Source: an uncultured Pseudomonadota bacterium (GTDB lineage Bacteria > Pseudomonadota > Gammaproteobacteria > Burkholderiales > SG8-39). Taken from it: a stretch of DNA of 8,797 nt. The stretch lies in the NCBI GenBank assembly GCA_903864555.1, contig CAIPGJ010000013.1, forward strand, positions 1 through 8,797, read 5' to 3'. A program made the translations under genes and the position numbers. Positions 1 to 6,542 of the stretch are shown here, piece by piece; the first letter of the stretch is position 1; every line of letters begins with the position of its first letter. The notes under the pieces were generated by a model, which did no database searches, was not told where the DNA came from, and saw nothing but the letters and a program-made list of their open reading frames with translations.

Positions 1-548
1 GCGCCGCCGCAGGGCACGAACAGGTAATCCAGCGGCCCGATGTCCTCGAACAGTTCGAGTGCCGCGGTGCCCTGCCCCGCCACGATGTGGGGATGGTCGA
101 AGGGCGGGATCACCGGCAGGCCGCGCTCCTTCGCCAGCGCCGCGGAGAAGGCCTCGCGATTCTGCGTGTGGCGGTCATAGAGAACGACTTCGGCGCCATA
201 ACCGCGGGTGGCCTCGATCTTCACCGCAGGGGCATCCTGCGGCATCACGATCACCGCCGGTATGCCCAGGTCGCGCCCGGCCAGCGCCACGGCCTGCGCA
301 TGATTGCCGGAAGAATAGGCCAGCACGCCGCGCCGGCGTGATTCAGGCGGCAGCTGCACCAGCGCGTTGTAGGCGCCGCGATACTTGAAGGCGCCCATGC
401 GCTGCAGGTTCTCGCACTTGAAGAACACCGTGGCGCCGGCGCGTTCGTCCACCGTGTGCGACGTCATCACCGGCGTGCGATGGGCATGCCCCTTCAGGCG
501 GTTGGCCGCCGCCACGACATCCCCGAAATCCGGAAGCGCATCACTCAT
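1..548 (-). CDS. Threonine/serine dehydratase or serine racemase family PLP enzyme (3' end cut by window edge)
   Basis: Only the first 182 codons are present; the family is usually about 320 residues, so the C-terminal part lies beyond base 1. The protein is a fold-type II PLP enzyme that eliminates water and ammonia from hydroxy-amino acids such as threonine, serine or 3-hydroxyaspartate, or racemises serine. The PLP lysine is K55 in MGAFKYRGA. SSGNHAQ, about 27 residues further on, is the conserved Asn loop that contacts the cofactor. The fragment ends in VPCGG, the start of the Gly-rich loop that holds the PLP phosphate. The QRMGAFKYRGA and SSGNHAQ forms look more like serine racemase and threo-3-hydroxyaspartate ammonia-lyase than biosynthetic IlvA. 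An ACT domain cannot be checked here. I chose ATG 548 because GAAGG lies 6 bases upstream; an in-frame ATG at 554 abuts that GAAGG and is less likely. A terminator hairpin ends only 31 bases upstream. Family call is firm, substrate open. Confidence 0.9.
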   Translation of the reverse strand, partial: MSDALPDFGDVVAAANRLKGHAHRTPVMTSHTVDERAGATVFFKCENLQRMGAFKYRGAYNALVQLPPESRRRGVLAYSSGNHAQAVALAGRDLGIPAVIVMPQDAPAVKIEATRGYGAEVVLYDRHTQNREAFSAALAKERGLPVIPPFDHPHIVAGQGTAALELFEDIGPLDYLFVPCGG

Positions 549-579
549 GGTCATCCTTCACGATGTCCTGCCTGAAATG

Positions 580-611
580 AAAAACCGCCATCCCTTCGCA
601 GGAATGGCGGT
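580..611 (-). terminator. Rho-independent terminator after the FAD dehydrogenase gene
   Basis: On the minus strand an 8-bp perfect stem (ACCGCCAT with ATGGCGGT) extends inward through a G-T wobble and two C-G pairs to a 6-base loop, and is followed directly by five T. It starts 46 bases after the dehydrogenase stop codon. This is the only hairpin in the window with a proper T-run on the coding strand of the genes. It ends 31 bases before the dehydratase start, so it may also act as an attenuator for that gene. Confidence 0.75.
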
Positions 612-657
612 CCGATGATGCAACTGCTGCAGGCTTGCCAGCAGGTTCAGTCCTGTA

Positions 658-2142
658 TCAGGCCTTGGCCAGCTTGGCGGCCGAGGTGCCGGCAACCTTG
701 CCGAACACCATGCCGGCAGCGAGACCGGAGCCACCCGGATAGTTGAAGTAGAAGATGCCGCCAACGATCTCGCCAGCCGCATACAAGCCCGGGATGGGCT
801 TGTCGTCGGCATCCAGCACATGACCTTCGGTGTTGATCTTGATGCCGCCGAAACTGAAGGTGATGCCGCAGGTCGTGGCATAGGCCTCGAAGGGCGCCTC
901 GTCGATGGTGTTGGCCCAGTTGGTCTTGTTCACTGCGAGGCCCTGGGTGCCGCGGCCGTCCTTGATGTTCGGATCAAAGGGCACGTCCTTCATCACTGCA
1001 GCGTTGTAGGCATTGATCTCCTCGAGAAAGCCCTTGGGATCGACGCCTTCCAGCTTCCCGGCCAGTTCCTCAAGCGTGTTGGCCGTGACCTTGGTGACCT
1101 GCTTGATGCGGTACTCGGCGCGCAGCATGGGGATGATCTTCTTGTCGAACACCTGCCAGGCAAACTGCTCGGGCTGCTCGAGGATGACGCGGCCGTACTT
1201 GGCGTAGGTGTAGTTGCGGAAGTCCGCGCCTTCATCCACGAAGCGCTTGCCCTTGGCATTGATCATCACGCCCCAGGGATAGCTGTGCTTCTGGTAGTTG
1301 TCGCCCACGGCCAGGTCGCCGGTGGGCGGCGCATTCAGCTCCCAACCCACGGCATGGCAGCCGGACCAGTGGCCGGTGGCCTGTGCGCCCACCGCGAAGG
1401 CCATCTCGTGGCCCATGCCGGTGTTGAAGCGCGTGCCGCGCACCTTGGCCAGGTCCCAGTTCGGCCCGAGGTAGCGCGTGCGCCATTCGACGTTGGCCTG
1501 GAAGCCGCCACAGGCCAGCACCACGGCCTTGGCAGACACTTCCTTGGTCTTGCCATTGTCCTTGTACTTCAACCCGTGCACGCCGTCGTCGTCGGCGATG
1601 AGCGTCGTGGCCACCGCGTCGTACTTGATCGTGATGCCGTTCTTGGCAGCAATCTTGTGGTGTGCCTCGACCAGGCCGGGGCCGCCGCCCCAGGAGCACA
1701 CCGTAAGGCCACCCCAGAACTTGAACCGACCGTTGATCTTGTAGGCCTGTGCGCCCCAGATCGGCTGGAACTTCACGCCCTTCTGCTGCAGCCACTTCAT
1801 GGTGGGGGCGATGTTGTTCACCAGCACTTCCACCAGGTCCGGATCGCAGCGGTTCTGCGTCACGCGCGCCAGGTCATCGAAGAAGTTTTCCTTGGTATAG
1901 GTGCCGAAATCGGTGATGGAGATCTCCTCCTCGGTGAGATCGGGCATCAGGTCCTTCAGGTCGTCCACGCCGTTGTACACCGTGCGGATGTTGCCGGCGG
2001 TGTAGGAGGAATTTCCGCCGCGCTCTTCTTCGGAGGAACGCTCCAGCACCAGCACGCTGCAGCCCTGCTCGCGCGCCGCGTGTGCCGCGCACATCGCCGC
2101 ATTGCCCGCGCCGACGATGACTACGTCAAATGATTCCGCCAT
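658..2142 (-). CDS. tcuA: FAD-dependent dehydrogenase, TcuA (tricarballylate dehydrogenase)-like flavoprotein
   Basis: This 494-residue flavoprotein belongs to the FAD_binding_2 (fumarate reductase/succinate dehydrogenase flavoprotein) superfamily and looks most like TcuA, which oxidises tricarballylate to cis-aconitate. The N-terminal Rossmann motif is DVVIVGAGNAA (residues 6-16), with E34 as the likely FAD ribose ligand. GGN at 42-44, LACGGF at 209-214 and the C-terminal YAAGEIVGG plus NYPGGSGLAAG (454-476) complete the FAD site. Where fumarate reductases have the substrate His pair before the conserved GG, this protein has CGITFSFGG (425-433), which argues against fumarate reductase. H263 in GCHAVGWE and R309 may be substrate residues. 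There is no signal peptide, so it is probably cytoplasmic. ATG 2142 has AAGGAG six bases upstream. The TcuB (Fe-S/haem) and TcuC (transporter) partners are not adjacent. The true substrate could differ from tricarballylate. Confidence 0.85.
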   Translation of the reverse strand: MAESFDVVIVGAGNAAMCAAHAAREQGCSVLVLERSSEEERGGNSSYTAGNIRTVYNGVDDLKDLMPDLTEEEISITDFGTYTKENFFDDLARVTQNRCDPDLVEVLVNNIAPTMKWLQQKGVKFQPIWGAQAYKINGRFKFWGGLTVCSWGGGPGLVEAHHKIAAKNGITIKYDAVATTLIADDDGVHGLKYKDNGKTKEVSAKAVVLACGGFQANVEWRTRYLGPNWDLAKVRGTRFNTGMGHEMAFAVGAQATGHWSGCHAVGWELNAPPTGDLAVGDNYQKHSYPWGVMINAKGKRFVDEGADFRNYTYAKYGRVILEQPEQFAWQVFDKKIIPMLRAEYRIKQVTKVTANTLEELAGKLEGVDPKGFLEEINAYNAAVMKDVPFDPNIKDGRGTQGLAVNKTNWANTIDEAPFEAYATTCGITFSFGGIKINTEGHVLDADDKPIPGLYAAGEIVGGIFYFNYPGGSGLAAGMVFGKVAGTSAAKLAKA

Positions 2143-2212
2143 TTGCTGCTCCTTTGCTCGATTTCAACAGTGTGATCAATGAATAGCGCTGCTGCTAAGA
2201 CTGCCTAACAAT

Positions 2213-2234
2213 GCGAGGGGACACATCCCCTCGC
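2213..2234. repeat. Perfect 8-bp hairpin between phosphatase and dehydrogenase genes
   Basis: GCGAGGGG and CCCCTCGC pair perfectly around a 6-base loop. It is the second of two hairpins downstream of the phosphatase gene. On the minus strand it is followed by ATTGTTAG, only a weak T-rich stretch, so it may act as a poor terminator or as an mRNA 3'-end stabiliser. It lies 70 bases upstream of the dehydrogenase start, so a dehydrogenase promoter would have to sit in 2143-2212. No convincing -35/-10 pair is visible there. Confidence 0.5.
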
Positions 2235-2250
2235 GCTCCCCTGAGTCAGG

Positions 2251-2277
2251 GCGCCTGACGGCAACTCTGTCAGGCGC
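2251..2277. repeat. Perfect 9-bp hairpin abutting the phosphatase stop codon
   Basis: GCGCCTGAC and GTCAGGCGC pair around a 9-base loop. The stem begins one base after the phosphatase TAG. With one mismatch, two more outer pairs reach into the stop codon. No T-run follows, so it is not a classic intrinsic terminator. With the neighbouring hairpin at 2213-2234 it forms a tandem pair at the 3' end of the phosphatase mRNA. Confidence 0.5.
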
Positions 2278-2278
2278 T

Positions 2279-2914
2279 CTAAAGGTCCTGCAGGCTTTCC
2301 TCACCCAGGTGGGAAATGTCACCCCAGACATCCAGCTGCCATTTGCCCTTGTGGTACAGAAAGCGGTTGATACTCGCATTGTAAAGCGACCAGGTCCGGG
2401 ATTTCCCCAGGGGCAGTCCCATCACGTGACGAAACAGGGCGCCACAGACCCCGCCGTGGGCCGCCACGACGATGGTCTTGCCGGCCGAATCCGCGGCGAT
2501 GCGCTCCAGCGCACCGATGATGCGCGCCTGGAACTGCGCCACGCTTTCCCCGCCGCCCGGAGGCACGGCCTCCGGATCACGGCCGCGGTAGAGCGTCCAT
2601 TCACCCGGGCGCTCCGCCTCGCACTCCTCCATGGTCTTGCCTTCGAACACGCCGTAGCAACGCTCGCGCAGGGCGACATTGAACTGCGGCTGATGGCCGG
2701 TTTTTGTCACGATATGTTCGACCGTCTCGCGCACCCGGCCGAGGTCGGAGGCGTGGATCTCATCGATCTTTTCCAGCGCCAGGCGCAGGCCCAGGGCCTT
2801 GGCCTGGGCGACGCCGACAACCGTGAGCGGACTGTCGCTGTAACCCTGGATGCGCCGCTGGACATTCCATTCGGTCTCGCCGTGCCGCACCACAAAAAGC
2901 TTTGCCTCGCGCAT
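2279..2914 (-). CDS. Histidine phosphatase family protein (phosphoglycerate mutase-like)
   Basis: This 211-residue protein is a branch-1 histidine phosphatase. The signature RHGETEWN sits at residues 10-17, with H11 the phospho-accepting histidine. SDLGR at 56-60 supplies the second Arg, E84 in LRERCYG is the expected proton donor, and AAHGG (151-155) carries the second catalytic His, H153. Length and motif spacing are those of the GpmB/CobC/PhoE-type cofactor-independent-of-BPG group, in which most members are phosphatases, not true glycolytic mutases. It is cytoplasmic, with no signal peptide. ATG 2914 places the RHG motif at the usual distance from the N terminus. The purine-rich GGGGGAG just upstream is only 3 bases from the ATG, so translation may be modest. 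The substrate cannot be told from sequence, and the neighbours (peptidase and flavin dehydrogenase) give no clear hint; no cobalamin genes are in view. Confidence 0.9.
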   Translation of the reverse strand: MREAKLFVVRHGETEWNVQRRIQGYSDSPLTVVGVAQAKALGLRLALEKIDEIHASDLGRVRETVEHIVTKTGHQPQFNVALRERCYGVFEGKTMEECEAERPGEWTLYRGRDPEAVPPGGGESVAQFQARIIGALERIAADSAGKTIVVAAHGGVCGALFRHVMGLPLGKSRTWSLYNASINRFLYHKGKWQLDVWGDISHLGEESLQDL

Positions 2915-2939
2915 CTACTCCCCCAATGTTCCTTTAACA

Positions 2940-3064
2940 GGCTGTTGAAAATCGATTCCCGGATACTCGTCCAAATCATGCACACCGGCTCCGCAGGGAA
3001 GCGGCTTTCAATCGCCCCCGATTGAGGGGGTCAAGGGGGACCATGCCCCCCTTTTTCAACACCC
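2940..3064. repeat. Intergenic segment bounded by imperfect 12-bp inverted repeats
   Basis: The gap between the M61 and phosphatase genes has GGCTGTTGAAAA at 2940-2951 and TTTTCAACACCC at 3053-3064. These are inverted copies that match at 11 of 12 positions and enclose about 100 bases. The right end stops two bases short of the M61 stop codon. The layout resembles a miniature inverted-repeat element, but no clear target-site duplication is visible. By a rough estimate an 11/12 match at this spacing could arise by chance in a window this size. Low confidence as an element. Confidence 0.35.
3008..3056 (+). other. Alternating C5/G5 tracts with alternative hairpins and a plus-strand T-run
   Basis: Two C5 tracts (3015-3019, 3046-3050) and two G5 tracts (3026-3030, 3035-3039) alternate, so each C tract can pair with more than one G tract. 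TCAATC (3008-3013) and GATTGA (3020-3025) give a third, competing stem. On the plus strand the last hairpin, G5-ACCATG-C5, is followed by TTTTT (3052-3056), which is terminator-like, yet no plus-strand gene exists. On the minus strand, where the genes are read, the T-run is lost and the structure follows the M61 stop codon. Confidence 0.4.
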
Positions 3065-3066
3065 AA

Positions 3067-4920
3067 CTATGGCTTGCCCAGCCAGCGCTGCCGCAACCGC
3101 TTGCTGTCGCCCGCATCGTCCAGGCCCAGCATGCAGGTGTCTGCATGCGGCGCGCCCAGTTCCACGTCCAGCACCATGAGTTCGTCGCGGCGGAAGACAT
3201 GCATCTGCACGGTCTGCCCGGGCTTGCGGCCCACCAGCGCCGCCTCCAGCCCGCCGGCCCCGACGCGCAGCCCGTCGAAGGCGACGATGACATCTCCGGC
3301 CGACAGCCCCGCCCTCTGTGCCGTCCCCTCGTCCAGCACATGGCTGACCCGGTACTCGCCGGGTGCACTGCTGCCACGAACGCCCAGAACCGGGCGCGAA
3401 GCCAGCGCCAGGGCCGATTTTACCGACCGGCGCCCCCCCTTGTCCCCGTCGAATTCGGCCGGCCGCAGCGTCAGGGCCACGCCATGCGTGGCCAGCAGGT
3501 CAGCCAGGGGCAGTTCCGCGGTGCTGCGCAGCCAGCGCTCCAGGGGCCGTTTCAGCTTCAGGCGGGTGACCGCCTCGGCCAGTTTCTCGATGCCATCCTC
3601 GGCCACGCCGGTGCCGCTGCGGCCATGTTTCTTCCACAGGGCCAGCATGACATCGTCGAGCGACTTGCGCCCGCCGGTCTGGCTGCGGATGTGGAGGTCC
3701 AGGCACAGGCCCACCAGGCTGCCCTTGCCGTAGTAACTGACGATGGCATTGGGCGAATTCTCGTCCTGTCGGTAGTACTTGCTCCAGGCATCGAAGCTGG
3801 AATCGCTGACCGACTGCTTCTCGCGGCCGGGATTGCGCTGCAACTGCGTAATGGCGTGCGCCAGCGTCTCCAGGTACTGCTCGTGGGTAATCAGGCCCGC
3901 CCGCACCAGCACCAGGTCGTCGTAATAGGAGGTGAGTCCTTCGAAGGCCCACAGCAGTGTGGTGTAGTTCTCGCGGTCGAGGTCGTAGGGCGTGAAGGCC
4001 GCCGGCTTGATGCGCTTGACGTTCCAGGTGTGGAAGTACTCATGACTCACCAGACCGAGGAAGCCACGATAGGCCTCACCCGGCTCCTTCATCGCGGCAT
4101 GCGGCAGGTCGCGGCGCGAACACACCAGCGCGGTAGAGGCACGATGCTCCAGCCCGCCATAGCCATCGCCCAGCGCAGTGATAAGGAAGACATAGCGGTC
4201 CATGGGCGCGGGTTTGCCGAAGAAATCGATCTGGTGCTCGCAGATGCGCTTCATGTCGCGGGCCAGTCGCGGCAGGTCGGCCCGGTGGCGACCGGTGATT
4301 ACAATCTCGTGCGGGACCCCATGGGCACGGAAGCCTGCTCTCGAAAATGATCCTATTTCAACCGGATGATCGATGAGTTCATCGTAATTGGCCGCGGCAT
4401 ACCAGCCAAAGCCCCAGGGGGGCGCCGACTTGCGCGGCATGGCGGTGGCCACTTCCCATTTGCGATAGGGGCTGCTCCGGCCGGTCGATGGCGGCGGCAG
4501 TATCTCCACTTCGCAGCGGCGGTCCTCCTGCCCCCGCACGCGCAGGAACACGCTGGTGCCATTGAAGAAGGCATGCGTGGCATCCAGATGGGCGCCACGC
4601 ACCGACAGGTCCCAGGCGTAGATCTCGCAGGTCACCGTCAGGGGCTGCGTCCCGGCGCCGGCCGGCAGGGCTGCCGCGCGCCAGGTGTGCTTGTCCACCT
4701 TGGTGAGCTTCACCGGCGCGCCCAGCCCGTCGCCACCCAGGGCCGCGCGGATGGTGACGATGTGGCGGGCGAAATCGCGTATCAGGTAGCTCCCTGGTAT
4801 CCAGGCCGGCAGGGCGAAGCACTGGCCCTCGGCATCGGGTTCGGCGACGGTACAGGTGACTTCGAACAAGTGCGCTTCGGGGCTTACCGGCACGATGCGG
4901 TAGACGATGGGAGCGGTCAA
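3067..4920 (-). CDS. M61 family metallopeptidase (glycyl aminopeptidase type) with C-terminal PDZ domain
   Basis: This 617-residue protein is a full-length M61 zinc peptidase. Family members such as the Sphingomonas glycyl aminopeptidase cleave N-terminal Gly/Ala. The N-terminal beta domain is about residues 1-180. GYGGLEH lies at 253-259, and the zinc motif HEYFHTWN at 293-300 gives ligands H293 and H297 with catalytic E294. E327 in WAFEG is the likely third ligand. A PDZ domain spans roughly 517-590 (AGLSAGDVIVAFDG). There is no signal peptide or membrane segment, so it is probably cytoplasmic. The start is TTG at 4920, with AAGGA 10 bases upstream and no in-frame ATG nearby. The resulting N terminus (TAPIVYRIVP) fits the usual family beginning. 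It sits 132 bases downstream of the Deg-type protease and may share its transcript, but a large hairpin separates them. Confidence 0.92.
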   Translation of the reverse strand: MTAPIVYRIVPVSPEAHLFEVTCTVAEPDAEGQCFALPAWIPGSYLIRDFARHIVTIRAALGGDGLGAPVKLTKVDKHTWRAAALPAGAGTQPLTVTCEIYAWDLSVRGAHLDATHAFFNGTSVFLRVRGQEDRRCEVEILPPPSTGRSSPYRKWEVATAMPRKSAPPWGFGWYAAANYDELIDHPVEIGSFSRAGFRAHGVPHEIVITGRHRADLPRLARDMKRICEHQIDFFGKPAPMDRYVFLITALGDGYGGLEHRASTALVCSRRDLPHAAMKEPGEAYRGFLGLVSHEYFHTWNVKRIKPAAFTPYDLDRENYTTLLWAFEGLTSYYDDLVLVRAGLITHEQYLETLAHAITQLQRNPGREKQSVSDSSFDAWSKYYRQDENSPNAIVSYYGKGSLVGLCLDLHIRSQTGGRKSLDDVMLALWKKHGRSGTGVAEDGIEKLAEAVTRLKLKRPLERWLRSTAELPLADLLATHGVALTLRPAEFDGDKGGRRSVKSALALASRPVLGVRGSSAPGEYRVSHVLDEGTAQRAGLSAGDVIVAFDGLRVGAGGLEAALVGRKPGQTVQMHVFRRDELMVLDVELGAPHADTCMLGLDDAGDSKRLRQRWLGKP

Positions 4921-4988
4921 GGTACGTGATTCCTTCTTGCGTTGATGAAATGCCCTGCCTCAGGGCTGCCGGACCAGGCGCGTCGGTG

Positions 4989-5049
4989 CCGCATGCCGGA
5001 CAGGCCACACACACCGGCTCGATGTCCGGCTGCGGGTGGCCGCATGCGG
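4989..5049. repeat. Large stem-loop and palindrome after the Deg protease stop codon
   Basis: CCGCA-T-GCCGGACA (4989-5002) pairs with TGTCCGGCTGCGG (5023-5035): a 13-bp stem with one bulged T and a 20-base loop. A separate perfect palindrome, CCGCATGCGG (5040-5049), starts three bases after the protease stop. CCGCATGC occurs at both 4989 and 5040, so the two structures can compete. No T-run follows on the minus strand. It may be a weak terminator, an RNA-stabilising element or a processing site between the protease and M61 cistrons. Confidence 0.5.
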
Positions 5050-5052
5050 ATA

Positions 5053-6450
5053 CTAGCGGATGATCAGCACCAGCCGGTTCTCGCCACGCAGCAGCGCCAG
5101 TTGCAAGGGCCGCTCGTTCACGCGCAGCGCCGCCAGCAGTTCCTGCACATTGCGCACACGACGCCGGTTGACCCCGTAGAGGATATCGCCTGGCTGGATG
5201 CCGGTGCGGGCCGCAGGGCTGTCGGCCTGCACCGTGGTGATGATGGCGCCCTCCACCTCGCCATGCATGGGCATGCCCGGCTCGATGTCAGCCACGCGCG
5301 CCCCGGCCAGTTGCGGCAGCGCCTCACCCGGGATGCTGGTGGCGGCAAAGGGCTCACCCACGGTGATGCTCAGGGGCAGGGTCTGGCGGCCACGCAGCAC
5401 CTTGATGTCCAGGCTCTCGCCCACCGGTGTGAGGCCGACCCGGTTGCGGAAGTCCGCCGAACTGCGCACGCGCCGCCCGTTGGTTTCGATGACGATGTCC
5501 CTTGGGCGCAGGCCGGCACGCTCCGCCGGTGACCGCGCCGCGACAGTGACGATGAGCGCGCCCTCGGTGACGCCGGCGCCCAGCTTGGCTGCCATGTCAG
5601 GGGTCAGGTCCTGAGAGCTGGAACCGATGCGACCGCGCCGCACTTCACCGAAGCGCAGGATCTGCTCCATCACCTGTTTCATCATGTTCACCGGCACCGC
5701 AAAACCGATGCCGATGTTGGCCCCAGAAGGACCGATGATGGCGGTGTTGATGCCGATCAGCTCGCCGCGCAGATTGACCAGCGCGCCGCCGGAATTGCCC
5801 GGATTGATGGAGGCATCGGTCTGGATGAAATCCTCATAGCCCTCCGAGCCGATGCCGGTGCGGCCCAGCGCGGAGACGATGCCGGAAGTCACCGTCTGTC
5901 CCAGCCCGAACGGATTGCCGATGGCCACCACGAAATCCCCGACGTTGAGCACATCGGAATCCCCCAGCTTGATGGCACGCAGCGCCGGGCCCTGGACCCG
6001 CAGCAACGCGATGTCCGTGCCCGGGTCAGTGCCCACCAGGGTGGCGCGCAGCTGGCGCCGGTCGCGCAGGGTGACCACGATCTCCTGCGCATCCTTGATG
6101 ACGTGATGGTTGGTGATCACCAGGCCGCGTGCGGCGTCGACGATGACGCCGGAACCGGCCGACTGTTGCGGTTTGGCGGCCTCTTCCGGGATGTTGAAGA
6201 AGCGCCGGAAGAAGGGATCACGCAGCATCGGGTTGCTCTCGGCCGGATCACGCGACAGCACCGAGATGTTGACCACTGCGGGAGTGACCTGATTGAGCAT
6301 GGGCGCCAGCGTGGGCATGCCCTTGCCATCGGTAGGCACCGGTATGGCCGCCTGCGCTGCAGGCAACAGCAAGGCCATAGGCAGGATGCCCGCCAGGGTC
6401 AGCGGGCCGAGCGCAAGGCCGGCCAGCAGCAAGAGGAATGTCGGTCGCAT
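5053..6450 (-). CDS. Deg/HtrA (Do) family periplasmic serine endoprotease with two PDZ domains
   Basis: This 465-residue protein is a DegP/DegQ/MucD-type protease that degrades or refolds misfolded envelope proteins. Residues 1 to about 35 form a signal peptide (long Leu/Ala core ending PAAQA). The trypsin-like domain carries the triad H116 (TNHHVI), D146 (GTDIALL) and S220 (GNSGGAL). PDZ1 is about 262-363 (AGLRPRDIVIETNG) and PDZ2 about 375-465 (GIQPGDILYGVN). The loop before the protease core is short, more like DegQ than DegP. I chose ATG 6450: it leads straight into the signal peptide and has GGGAG 10 bases upstream. The reading frame stays open to 6564, but that start would overlap the transporter gene and bury the signal peptide behind 38 Arg/Pro-rich residues. 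The gene lies 92 bases downstream of the MFS gene and upstream of the M61 gene. Which Deg paralogue it is stays open. Confidence 0.93.
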   Translation of the reverse strand: MRPTFLLLLAGLALGPLTLAGILPMALLLPAAQAAIPVPTDGKGMPTLAPMLNQVTPAVVNISVLSRDPAESNPMLRDPFFRRFFNIPEEAAKPQQSAGSGVIVDAARGLVITNHHVIKDAQEIVVTLRDRRQLRATLVGTDPGTDIALLRVQGPALRAIKLGDSDVLNVGDFVVAIGNPFGLGQTVTSGIVSALGRTGIGSEGYEDFIQTDASINPGNSGGALVNLRGELIGINTAIIGPSGANIGIGFAVPVNMMKQVMEQILRFGEVRRGRIGSSSQDLTPDMAAKLGAGVTEGALIVTVAARSPAERAGLRPRDIVIETNGRRVRSSADFRNRVGLTPVGESLDIKVLRGRQTLPLSITVGEPFAATSIPGEALPQLAGARVADIEPGMPMHGEVEGAIITTVQADSPAARTGIQPGDILYGVNRRRVRNVQELLAALRVNERPLQLALLRGENRLVLIIR

Positions 6451-6489
6451 GGCAGGCAAACTCCCGAAGCGGCATGGCAAGGCGCGTAG

Positions 6490-6495
6490 TTTATA
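6490..6495 (-). promoter_or_regulatory. Possible -10 box for the Deg protease
   Basis: On the minus strand TATAAA lies 39 bases before the protease ATG, in an otherwise GC-rich gap. No good -35 box is seen 16-18 bases upstream, and no sigma-E consensus (GGAACTT...TCTGA), which drives degP in Escherichia coli, is visible. The AT-rich hexamer in this context suggests, but does not prove, a promoter of its own. Confidence 0.3.
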
Positions 6496-6526
6496 CGCCG
6501 GGTGGAAGGGCACGGACCGGCAGCAC

Positions 6527-6542
6527 GCCCGCAGCGGCGGGC
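6527..6542. repeat. Short GC hairpin directly after the MFS stop codon
   Basis: GCCCGC and GCGGGC pair around a 4-base loop, and the stem touches the MFS stop codon (6543-6545). No T-run follows on the minus strand. It is one of several stop-adjacent hairpins in this window. Confidence 0.45.

Noticed and set aside
820..2133. 437-codon open frame on the plus strand opposite the dehydrogenase gene
   Set aside because: The minus strand encodes a full flavoprotein with conserved motifs. The plus-strand product is low-complexity (Val/Leu/His/Gly-rich) with no recognisable motif, as expected from an antisense frame of a GC-rich gene.
3022..4350. 442-codon open frame on the plus strand opposite the M61 gene
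   Set aside because: It lies antisense to a clear M61 peptidase, has no recognisable domain, and its beginning reads through the C5/G5 hairpin region.
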